From Lutjanus erythropterus (lineage: Eukaryota; Chordata; Actinopteri; Lutjaniformes; Lutjanidae): a DNA stretch of 64,000 bases. Under the pieces are notes generated by a model. That model made no database searches and was not told the DNA's origin. It saw nothing but the letters and a program-made list of their open reading frames with translations. The stretch is taken from assembly GCA_020091685.1 (NCBI GenBank), contig CM034606.1, positions 12,137,695 to 12,201,694 on the forward strand, given 5' to 3'. Shown one piece after another: positions 1 through 10,107 of this stretch (the stretch's first letter is position 1; the number at the start of each line of letters is the position of its first letter). The position numbers and the translations under genes were made by a program.

Positions 1-3000
1 AATACTAAAGCACAATATACACTCTGTACCAATGTTGACAGAGCTCTACTTTGGAAGTTGTGCACTGACAAATGTTAAAGACACTATGCAGCATTTTCCT
101 AGAAAAACAAGCAGACAAACTACAGACTCCTCTCCAGATAATCACTAATGGACCACTAGAAGTGTGTGGTGGTGTCTGTATCTGCAGAGACCTTGCTCTC
201 TTCCTGTATTTTTTCAGATTTCGCTGAGTTCTGGATGTTTCTGAGCTTCAGGCTGTCAGCCAGCCAATGCAGTGCGCAGGTTTTGAGGTTGGGACTCCGT
301 TAGAACATAACCAAAGTAAAACAATCAGAACATAATGTTTTATTTCTCTGATTCACTGTTGTGTTCTCGCTGATGGCGCTCGCTCTCTTAATTCCTTCGC
401 CTTCTCTCTCGTTTGTTGAGCCAGGGAGTGGTGCATGTATAAACAATGCTGTATATTCTATAATCAAACTACAACTTTGAAACAATGTACTGCCAATGTC
501 AAATCTCATATTGTCAAAGAAATGTGGTTTTCTTAAGCACTTTCTACGTGATTTCACACCTGGTTTTAGTTTTTAGTTTAAAAAAATCTTTTTGTCCCTT
601 CTTAAGTCTGAACATGCTATACAAAAGACATGGTTAGATTTTGTAGAATACAACTGGGACACAGTACTTGTCTCAAATGAACACAGTCAGGAACTACAGC
701 CATAAAACAAAGCTTATGGCTTTGTACCTCATACTGTATGACTATTCTGTGATTGATTGCCATCTCAACTGAACAGCGCAGCGGACGTTTTCCGTTTAAA
801 AACGTCAGGAGAAAGACTGAGCCTGGACCCGGTTCTCTCTTGGCAGCGCAGCACGTGCTTATCCCCAGGAGTACAGGGCTGCACGGGCCGCAGCAAAACA
901 GTCCACCGCTCCTGGGCCTCCAGCGTCCCCCACGGCCACACTCTCACACACAGGCCCAGTGTGTCCGGTCAGACTACACGGAGAGGAAGCACACGTACTC
1001 CGCTTGACTAGAAATAAAAACATGCAGCTCAGCGAGAGACCCAAACACAGCAGGATAGTCTCTGCGCACTCACAGGAAAGAGGCCAGGGCAGTTAAACTG
1101 GGATTACTCTGTACATTCAGACACCGAGCACACATTCATAGAGGAACATGAACGGCTTCAGATAAACACACACACATGCATGTATACACAACCAGCAATA
1201 CAGGAAATGGGTCAGCTGCAGCACAGGTATCCTTTACATCCTTTACTGGCTCCCACTGTCCGCGGATGAAAGAGAATACCTCCGTCTCTGCAGCCCTGGG
1301 CCCGGCTGGCCAAGTGTACAGCGGCTTATAAGAGGCCATTTCCTTCATAATCATCCCTGCCTTCCCCTGCTCTAATCTCCCAAAGGACAGTGGCAATTAG
1401 CCCGGGGAGGGCCTCGCTGTAGTAGGGGCATCTGTGGCATCTCTATTACCTCATGGCCTGCCATTGACACACACACACACACACATTTTGGGATAGACCA
1501 GAGGCATAGTTTGGATTTCTTTGTCTGTATATAGGGGAGAGTGGGGTGAGCTGAGCCTTGGTGAAACTGAGTAAACCAGCCCACATTTCCACCAGTTTGG
1601 AGCCAAGGGTGTCATCAACAGAGGGCGCTGCAGAACACACAACAACCTGTAGAATCTGACACGGACACTTTGGTTCCTAAGAATAATCTGCTGTTTTTTA
1701 AGTTCCAGCTGGGAGCCAATTTTTCAGGTTCTGAACCAGTTTAGGTTTGGTGAAAATTCTCAGAATGGTTCAAAACTGGAACAGGGCTAGTGCCGGTGGA
1801 GAAGACCGATCAGATCCAGCTGGCAGGGACATCAATGTAATTTCTACATGCCAACTGATATGCCAGACATTTCATGGCACTTAAACTGTGAAACATTGCA
1901 GCTAGAATTTTTATATGGTCTACAAGCTGTGTTACATTTTTTTCATTAAAGACTTGATTGGCATGTCCTGGTTTCTGGTCTGAAAATCAAAATATCTCAA
2001 AATTTTGGCGATAAGATGTAAGAATCCAACGTAGAATTAAAGTAACACTTTGATATTAATGATAAGTGGACTCACTGGCTCATTTTCCCCTAGGTGTTTT
2101 GGCCCAAATTCCTAAAACGCGTGTGGGAATGTGGGAAGAATCACGACTCCTTGAACATAAAAAAAAACTATATTTGTCTGTGCAAGAAACAAGGTGGTGT
2201 CTTAACTTCCCCATAGGCTCGAATCACCCTGCTCTCCCCTAATACGCCTTTTCCTCCTCTCTCCTCTGTGCACTGTTGTTCATTAAGTCTCTCCTGTCTT
2301 CACCTCTCACCACCTTATTGTTTAGTTACTATTAATTTGCTTCCCAGTCATTAATAGGATCTCTCTGTGGTGTCTATTTATTATTTACACACAAAAACAC
2401 ACACAGTCTGGATGTGGTTTAAGCTTTGTCAACACCAGTTGGGGAAGAGATCTTTCAGCCGTGTCTTTCCAGCTTGTTGACATAGCCGTGAGGATTTCCT
2501 ATTCTACGAGGCACTAATATCATCAGATAAACCTCCCACTCCCAGTCTGGAAAGTTCCCCAAGTAACAGGTCTGTCAATCTAATGAAGTCTGCACATCCC
2601 ACTGTCTGTTAGCAAATCATTAGTCTCTTTCTCACACTCATAACCCTAATCATTCTCTGAGGATTAGCAGTGTAGAATCATGCAAAATCCTGTGCAGGAG
2701 CTGCAGACCACATTGCAGTAATTGACAGAGGCAGCTCCACGCTCCTGACACAATGCTCTCATTGATTCCTCTTTGCTTTTGTAAATAACAGCCCCGGCCG
2801 CGACATGCGCACGTGGAAGCCACAAAAGAGCTGTTCTAGAGATAGCAGGAGCTTTTTAAAAAGATTATCCTGTCCGCAAAGTCATTACAGGGGCTCGATA
2901 AGAGTTTGTCATCGTGTGGTAATGTTCCAGAGATCCTGTTGTTCCCCCATGCTGCCCCTGCCCAGCCCCGCGTCCCCCTGCTTTACTCTCTCTCGCTCAT

Positions 3001-3563
3001 TCTTTTCTTAAATGGGAGCAGTGTGGTGTTGTGGCGAGGTGAGGCCATGGTCTGCTGAACACTGTGACATTCATCTAAATAGAATCAGATAAAGCTGGGG
3101 GCCTGAATACCTTCAACATAAACATCACCTGGAGCTCCCAGAAGGGGCCTCGGCACTGCTGGGCAGCCAACCAGAGTCTGCAAGCATCAGGGGGAACAGA
3201 GCTAAACCAATGGCAGAGGCTGAAAGGAGGGAGGGAAATCATTTCTAACCAATCTGAGGAGAGGCTGGCCGCAGATATCAGATGAAATCAGGCCTGTGGG
3301 TTCCTTCCACGCCAAGCGATACCCCCAGATGTGGGCGCGGGCAGGTGATGAGGGATGTGAGAGTGATTGCGTGAAAGAAACGGATATGACCTTTACATGT
3401 GTAGATCAGGTTCCCTGTGGAGTGGACCTGGAAGCAAGAAAGTGTTAATAACAGTGTGGGGAAAAGTGAGAATTACAGTGATGCGGAGAAGACAGGCAGT
3501 CTGGCTACAAGAATGAGAAACATCAAATAAGATGGAGGTAAAAAGAAAGGAAAGCAAACAAAT
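1..3563. other. Intergenic DNA downstream of wdr11
   Basis: No gene was recognised. A relatively GC-rich patch at about 753-1011 is open in two overlapping plus frames and in minus frames at once, which is a composition effect and not coding evidence. A short CA run lies at 1468-1485. The part at about 2440-2800 is non-repetitive by eye and could hold conserved non-coding sequence, but nothing in the sequence proves it. This is the wdr11 3' flank; in other vertebrates fgfr2 lies convergently beyond it. Confidence 0.5.
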
Positions 3564-3567
3564 TTAA

Positions 3568-4398
3568 AGGAATAGTTCAGATCATTTGATGCAGAATTGT
3601 ATGAGGTACTTATCGATAGTCAGTGCATTACTTACAGTAGATGCTGGTCGGCACAGTTTGGAGAAGCAGAGAGGAGCACCGGTGCATAAGCTAAGTAATG
3701 TACTGCTGTGAACAGGGTCAGCAGAAAAAGGTGTTTTAGCCACTTAAAAAACTCCACCCAAAAAATTTTATATCAGTTTAACTGTACAGTATATGAGTAT
3801 TTTCACCACACTTTTCTTTCTTTCACTTTACTTTTCTTTCACTTTTCAGACAGGAAACCATCATTATATAAGTCAGATATTCCTCTCTTCAAACTGCTGC
3901 TGCTCTCTTCAAGTTGCTGGGGTACCGCTGTCTTGATCTATTAGTTTATTTGTGTTAATGAGTGCAGTGATGGCAGATTGGTTTGATATTTTCCAGTCAA
4001 ATAAGTGCTCAGAACTCACCCAAACTTATAAAAAAAACACCCAGACTTTCATAACAAACAATACAAATTAATTCACGAACAACAGCAAAAATATTATTAT
4101 TCATAACATTTCTTAATATAAAATAATGGCCAAAAATCACCTGAAGTGTTCAAAAGAGGGCTAGAATGCAGATTCTGCATGTATAAGACTTTTTCAATTT
4201 CTGCTCTCTGCCTTAAAAATAAAAAAATAAACAGCAGACAACACAAACAACAAAAATGATTGTCCACAGCAGTTCATTGCTTAGCCTCCATGCTGGTATC
4301 CCTCTCTGCTTCTCCAAACTGAGGGCTTGCCCACTGGCATCTACTGTAGTTAACACACTGACTATCAATAAGTACCTCAAATAATCTGAACTATCCCT
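3568..4398. mobile_element. TTAA-flanked inverted-repeat DNA element (MITE), family A
   Basis: An 831-bp element is flanked on both sides by TTAA (3564-3567 and 4399-4402). The left end reads AGGAATAGTTCAGATC and the right end, reverse-complemented, reads AGGGATAGTTCAGATT. The similarity between arms runs inward for about 130 bp and includes GAGGTACTTAT and GTTTGGAGAAGCAGAGAGG on both. There is no coding capacity, so it is a non-autonomous cut-and-paste element. TTAA target choice is typical of piggyBac-like transposases, but the family was not identified. Confidence 0.8.
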
Positions 4399-4402
4399 TT
4401 AA

Positions 4403-6072
4403 CACTATATTCTACCTTTCTTTTAACAAAGGTCAAAAGGACAAGAGTGAAACAGCAATCAACATACCTAGACAAATAATTATCCTCATAAATGTGGCAG
4501 CCACTCAACCCAAATGTAATTCCACTACCTGGGGTGTGAGCTGCCTGAAGAATGCTCCAAAATGTCTGGGGAGGGTGTAGAGAAAACAATGGAAGGTGGG
4601 ATAATTACAGAGAAAATGAGGGATGAACTCAGTGGTAACCCTAAGGGAGGAGGGGAAAAACAAACTGGAAAATATTTCATGCAAACACAGAGTAAGACAC
4701 AGTGGGTTTTCGGTAAGTTGTGCACGCAGGCATGGACCTGCTCATCCTGGATAAAGCTATCTGTCAGCACCAGAGGAAAACGTGCTCATGGGAACTGGAT
4801 GACCTGCTGTATGTCACCGTCTTTACCACACAGACTGAGCAGCGCTGGCTCACAGAGGTTTAGTCCTGCTTATACAGATGATTGAGAATGTGTAACAGAG
4901 AGACTACCGTATACGATTGATTCGGAGCTGCCTGTTAATTCTCGCCCTATGTGGCGTGAAACATTGAAGGCCAGTGATTTCCATCTGTTAAACGAACATA
5001 AGTGCTCCTCACAGCTTTGGATCCAACCGCACTTAATCTTGTGCTTCTGACACTACTTTGAATCTTATTTCAGGAGGAGGGGAAGGGGGGGTTCTGAGAG
5101 GTGAAAGCCAAGCAGCAGATGGAAACAAGGCTTCCAGGAAATTAGTGGAGGTGGGGTGCAGCAAGAACATGAGTTGGCATGGTGTCCGTCTGTTTTCTTT
5201 AGGTGGAAGAAAAGCAGGGACAGATAGAAAAAAGAGGGATAAAGTACATATAAGGTGGAAAAGGGAAGTGACAAGTGAGAATGGCGGGATGGGAGTTGTT
5301 ATCAGAGCCATTTGGCTAGCTGGGTGGTAGCCTACAGCATAAGCAGTAGGACAGAATAGAAATCCTGTAGTGAGGCCCTGCATACTGATGACCTGGCTGT
5401 AACGGCTGGATCGGCTCTCCGGCAGTTATTCATTAAGCCATTAAAGGAGCACAATCAAGTCATTTGTGTGGCCTTCTGTTTCAGACTGTTTTTCTTCTCC
5501 TTTGTGCTCCGCTTTCTGCAGGAGAGGGAGAAGAAACAGAATACATGTCAATGAATAAATCTGAGGCGAAGAAAAGAGTGAAAACGGTCAGACCTGGGCA
5601 GCGAGCTGAAGCCAGCTGTTGGCCCTCCTTCTGAGCAGAAAAGAAGTAATTAATTGCGGAAGCGACTCATGCAGGAACTAATTCGCTCTTTAAGACAGTT
5701 TGATAAATGAATGAACATTCACTCTACCTGGGTTGAAATTAAAGTTGGATAATTGCAAAGAGCACTTGATATAACAGGTCTTTTTTGGGCAAAGTGGCTG
5801 CTATTAAACAGAAGAGAGCCACAGCCACTTTGCCTCCTAACGAGGGGTAAGAGCGCCCTCTTGTGTCTTTAGACAGGAAACAACACACTGAAACTACAAA
5901 GTTAATAATATTGATTTTATTGCCATCCATATATACATTTATCTTTTTTCTCTTGCGATATTTATATAGCTTAAAGCATTAGGATCACTGTGTAAACAAT
6001 GAACAGAGAACAAAGAAAAAAAAAGGCTAAACATTATTTAGTTCATCTAAATACAAAGAAAAGCAGCAAGTG
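4403..6072. other. Intergenic DNA, candidate non-coding block
   Basis: No gene was recognised. The open frames around 5033-5383 on both strands mirror each other in a purine-rich stretch and have no domain resemblance. The part at about 5390-5710 is non-repetitive and contains homeodomain-type cores (TAATTAATTG at about 5647) and TTATTCATTAAG, so it is a weak candidate for a conserved regulatory block. Confidence 0.4.
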
Positions 6073-6148
6073 TTAAAGGGACAGTTCACCCCAAAATCAT
6101 AAATACACATTCATCCTCTTACCTGTTGTACAATTCATCCATCTAGAT

Positions 6149-6647
6149 CAGGGGGTTTCAGATTGTGGGCCTCCCCTCAGACAAAGTTTAGTAAAAGATG
6201 CCTTCCTTAGTTTATTTTATTATTTTTGCTCAATTCCTGGATGTCTATGAGATCATGATTATTTTATCTGATGTTTGTGACAGCAAACTATGAACAACTG
6301 AGTTTGAAATACAACATTTAGCAGCTCTATTGACATTTGTTGTAACACCCCAAGTGAAATTTGACTTCATTTGGCTCAGAATGTGGTTATAGAAGATAGA
6401 CAACGAGCAATTGAGCCAAAATAGCCTAATACTGGAGTCTGACATAACTTAAAATGACACTAAATACATAAAAAAGGTTTGTCCAAAGGCATTCACTAGT
6501 TTCAGACTCTGGGAAACACTAAAATCCCCCTGTATCTCTGAACTATTTCTGTAAATCACACACATTTAGACTATTCTATGTGATCTCTTTTGGATAACTT
6601 ATGTAATATTCTTCCATTTCCACTTACTCCCACTTTGAATACCTCTG
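6149..6647. mobile_element. Non-autonomous hAT element nested in MITE family B
   Basis: A 499-bp insertion bounded by a perfect 8-bp direct duplication, ATCTAGAT, at 6141-6148 and 6648-6655. Its ends are CAGGGGGTTTCAGATTG on the left and, reverse-complemented, CAGAGGTATTCAAAGTGGG on the right. The 8-bp target duplication and CAGRGGT-type termini are the hAT signature. Removing it rejoins the host arm into a continuous CCATCTAGATTTTG stretch. It must be younger than the element it sits in. Confidence 0.87.
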
Positions 6648-7307
6648 ATCTAGATTTTGATGTGAGTCGAAGAGTTTTGGAGATATAAGGATATATGCCT
6701 TTGCTTGAATTTAATGGGACTGAACGGCACTCGACTTGTGGTGCTCAAAGCAGCAAAAAAACTCAGCAGCAATGCCTCTTTCCAGGAATCATGACACAGT
6801 CAGGGTCAGACTTTTCCTCAGTGTTTCCAAACTGTCCGGAATTGTACGATTAACTCTCACAGACTTAACAAACTTTGTCCCAACGTGTAGTTTTACCTAA
6901 TAAATACAGTTTAATAACTTTGTGTCAGTTACTCGCATCATTGACTCACTCTGATCTGCCATGAAGTTCTGCTAGTTGTTCCCTGCACTTATATTTAAAT
7001 GAAACATTGAAATCACCCCAGGTGTGAGGCCACGGTCAGTTTTTATCTATCTATAATTTACAGACACACACTTTGGACATACTTATCTTATAGTAAACAC
7101 TTGCATGGGATGTAGTGTGGAGCTTGTGCCGGTGCCACCTCACATTTTTCAAAGGTGAACACAAAACAATTAAAATCATATATATTCTATAATGCATAAA
7201 CATAGCAGTCTCAACTGTAAGGATCCCTACTGTCTCAGAAGTGTCCCAGACAACATATCTTTGTCCTTGGGGCAACAAAACATCCTTAATTTTCCAGTGC
7301 TGGACTC

Positions 7308-7452
7308 AAGATGATCCACAGACCTTGTTGTGAGCAGTTTCGTGTATTAAGTATTTTCCTTTTACCTTAAAATCGACTGGAGTTTTCTAATAGCAAGAAA
7401 GAAGTTCCTACATAAAATTGTTCACAACAAGGTCTGCGGATTATCTTGAGTA
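7308..7452. repeat. Internal inverted repeat inside MITE family B
   Basis: The arm at about 7304-7342 (containing CAGACCTTGTTGTGAGCAG) pairs with the arm at about 7417-7452 (containing TTGTTCACAACAAGGTCTG) around a loop of about 75 bp. A transcript of either strand would fold into a long hairpin. It belongs to the surrounding element and is not an independent gene. Confidence 0.7.
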
Positions 7453-7662
7453 ATGATTTCTGGAAACAGACACTGATGTTGAATTTTTCAGACCACTAGC
7501 TGCGTGCCAACCAGTCCCATTTATATTCAAAAGAAGGCAGACATCACGGTCGATTTCTCCACAACTCAGCAACTCACACCAAAACAGCCTAGATGGATGA
7601 ATAGCGCTACAACTAAGAGGAAAAATGTGTATTTTCTATTTTGGGGTGAACTGTCCCTTGAA

Positions 7663-8675
7663 TCAAACTAGTGCCTAATCATGAAGAGGCAGTACAGCAC
7701 ATGTTGCTTCCACAAGACTGCGTGACATATGATTGGAGGAGGACACACAGCGTCAGGTAAACTACAGCTGATTATCTGCTGGGTTGTGTGACTCTGTGCT
7801 GTCTCTCATAGAGATCCTACAGTATGTCAGTGGAGCTATGTGAAATGGATCTACAGGAACAATATGTAGTCCCCAAAAATAGGCCTAGGTTGCCATAGTG
7901 ACACTGCCTGGGGTTAACTGTAACACAGAAGAGAAACAGCAGTGACGTGTTTTTGAAACACAATCACACGCTAACAAGGTGCGGTGGATGGAGTTACTGT
8001 CTCGTTTCAGGACAACTAAACACATTACAAGGCAATTCAACACACAATCACTAAAGTCTTTGCATTGTCATACAGATGATTTTGACGATCAGTAGATATT
8101 GACGATGTGTAAATGAGGCAAAAGCAGAGCAGAGGAGACGTGGCAGCGAGTCTAAACCATTTCCTAAACTGTGTGTCAGGCTGTGATTGTGATGAGCAAC
8201 AGTGGGAGCAGCACAGATTATTGTTTGTGTGTGAATGATCCATCGGAGGTCTGATTAAAATGACTTACAACACATTTTGACAGCTCTTACACACGCACAC
8301 CAGAGAACAACCTCATTATACAAACACCAAAGAATCCAGAGAGCAGCATATCCTCTCAAGTCTCCATAAAAGTAGAAAATTAAAAATTCCAAATTGGATT
8401 AATGGAATGGATTAATGAACAACCAGCATCCATTGAACTGAAGTGAACTCTACACAAGCTAATTAAACGGTATCACTCAGGTGGCAGCGGTCAGATTCCT
8501 CTCGCCTCTGTGCGCACGGAGATAATACACTAATAAGTCTCTAATAAGTGCAGGCTGGCCTGGCTAACTAATTTTATTGCCGTCCAACAGTTACTGCTGC
8601 AGAGGCTTGTGCAGTAGCAGGCTTTGGTCAGTCACTAACACAGCACCACCTGCTGTGAATAAAACTTCCAGTCTG
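7663..8675. other. Intergenic DNA between two MITEs
   Basis: Nothing coding was recognised. The sequence is ordinary AT-rich non-coding DNA with no repeat evident by eye. Confidence 0.4.
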
Positions 8676-8679
8676 TTAA

Positions 8680-9181
8680 AGGAGAAATATGTAATATATT
8701 TACTGTGCTAAATCAGAAAACATGTCGATTTCTCTGACAACAAAGCTACAGCCAGCATTTCCTCCTGCGAAATTTTAATTTCCAGGCCAGAACGTCTGTT
8801 TTTATCTCTCCTTTTCATGTTTATTAAGAGTTAAAATTAATGCTGAATGTTCACTGAATGAGTAAGTGTCTGCTTATGAGTTGTAATATATCATTACTAA
8901 CCTTTTAGAAGGCGTAGATGTTTATAACAGTTAAATTGAGCAATATGTTAATGGAGTCTGTCATTGTCATTGTCAAATATAATGTTGTGTACGTCTTGCA
9001 CTTGTGTTCATTGTTCCTGCAACCTGCAGGTGACTTGGTTCAGGGGGAAACAACTCGCTTCAACCTCAGACTGGATATTAAATAGGACTTCAACCTATTT
9101 AAAATACAAACTATGGCTCCAACTTGGTATTTGGAATGCAGTACTCATTTGTGAGGGCTGGGGTTTTAACATATTTCTCCT
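8680..9181. mobile_element. TTAA-flanked inverted-repeat element (MITE), family C, copy 1
   Basis: A 502-bp element lies between TTAA at 8676-8679 and TTAA at 9182-9185. Its termini AGGAGAAATATGT and ACATATTTCTCCT are perfect 13-bp inverted repeats, extended to 17 bp by the TTAA. It has no coding capacity. The right half (about 9030-9181) matches the reverse complement of the copy at 40963-41259, sharing a GGGGGAAACAACTC-like block, a TTTAAAATACA/TTAATATACA block and CTCCAACTTG. It ends about 200 bp from the likely wdr11 3' end. Confidence 0.82.
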
Positions 9182-9381
9182 TTAAGTGTCTGTCTGGAGC
9201 TATATTGTGTCTCTGTTCCTGGGAGCGCAGAGGAATCAAAATTACCATTCAAAAATGTTGCGTTTTTGGTTAAATTAAGTGCAAAAAAACAGATTTTGGA
9301 ATTCAGTCACAGGGAAGTAATGGGGCCCTTCTATAATGGCAGCGCATTTTCAGAATCAACTAAGGGAGGTATTATTTCAAA

Positions 9382-9904
9382 TTTATTCTGCCACATTTAA
9401 TCTCACCAGCAAAAAGGCAAATTAAATCTGTAGAGCTACAACAGTACGTTGACATTATTAATACAGGCACACAAAATAAAGCTTAACAAGCAATCATTAA
9501 AAAAAACTAATCAGTTAAATTCATTTACCGACAAAAAAAACAAAAAAACATACACTGATATCAACAATGTGTATTTACTTCACTTGTTGGGGGAATCAGG
9601 GCAAATGTGTGTTTCTTTTGGGGCTGTTACATGCATACACATATGCACACAAACACACACTGGTCATACCAAACATGAAGAACTGTCACTACAGCCACAG
9701 ACACAGGCAGACTCCAGTGACGGACTGACATCTTCACATGGAGAAAACTCCTCTCTTCTCATGAGGTGGAGGTGATGATCGTAATTCCCCTGGATGCCGA
9801 CACAGAGTTAATTCACAACAGTTACATTACTGAAGTTGGCCTGAATGGACGACCCTTGATTTACATCAAATAGTGTGTCATCCATTCTCTCCCAAACCTT
9901 GAGG
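9382..9904 (-). other. wdr11: Probable wdr11 3' UTR with candidate poly(A) signals
   Basis: This is the minus-strand sequence after the wdr11 stop. The first canonical AATAAA on the minus strand downstream of the stop is at 9382-9387 (TTTATT on plus), with an ATTAAA at 9396-9401 just before it. If either is used the 3' UTR is a little over 500 nt. There is no transcript evidence, so the end is a guess based on the motif alone. Confidence 0.4.
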
Positions 9905-10107
9905 TCACTCTGTGCTCTCCTGGCCCAGCTCGATTTCCTCTTTGCCAAAAATGGCTTCTGGCACGCCTCCCTCTCCCTGGAACAGCTCCTCCATCAGCTG
10001 CTCTCCGGCGCTGCCGGCCCGTGATGCCCACAGAGCAGCGCCCTCCCTCAGGCCCAGAGAGCGTAGCAGCCGTGCGTAGTCCAAAAAGGCAGCCTCGATG
10101 AGTTTAT
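9905..10107 (-). CDS. wdr11: wdr11 terminal coding exon (w24)
   Basis: Encodes the last 66 residues and the TGA stop (9905-9907). It begins in phase with AAACTCATCGAGGC read as K-L-I-E, followed by [20 protein letters not shown], which matches the conserved DYARSL...GA..FASKAG region of WDR11. The tail after EQLMEELF ([11 protein letters not shown] then an acidic [12 protein letters not shown] end) is longer than and unlike the mammalian end as recalled. The acceptor is not AG: the exon follows TTTGCAC, so it uses an AC 3' splice site. No AG lies between the upstream in-frame TGA and the exon start. Confidence 0.93.

Larger units (their letters stand above)
6077..7658. mobile_element. TTAA-flanked inverted-repeat element (MITE), family B, with nested insertion
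   Basis: A composite element of about 1.58 kb. The left end AGGGACAGTTCACCCC follows TTAA (6073-6076). The right end GGGGTGAACTGTCCCT precedes TGAA, a one-base change from TTAA. The arms pair over about 75 bp, including CATCCATCTAG near the inner end of each. The interior has the sort of sequence seen in abundant percomorph MITEs (a recalled resemblance, not a database match). A hAT element interrupts the left arm at 6149-6647, and a strong inverted repeat lies at about 7308-7452. There is no transposase frame. Confidence 0.8.

Noticed and set aside
753..1011. A small GC-rich gene at the left side
   Set aside because: Open in several frames on both strands simultaneously, no domain, no splice or start context.
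6810..7303. A second nested insertion in MITE family B
   Set aside because: The interior departs from the recalled family sequence here, but no matching target duplication or terminal repeats could be placed, so it was not called.
1..9381. fgfr2 exons on the plus strand
   Set aside because: Expected from vertebrate synteny, but no kinase or immunoglobulin-domain exon was recognised; the gene may lie further left.
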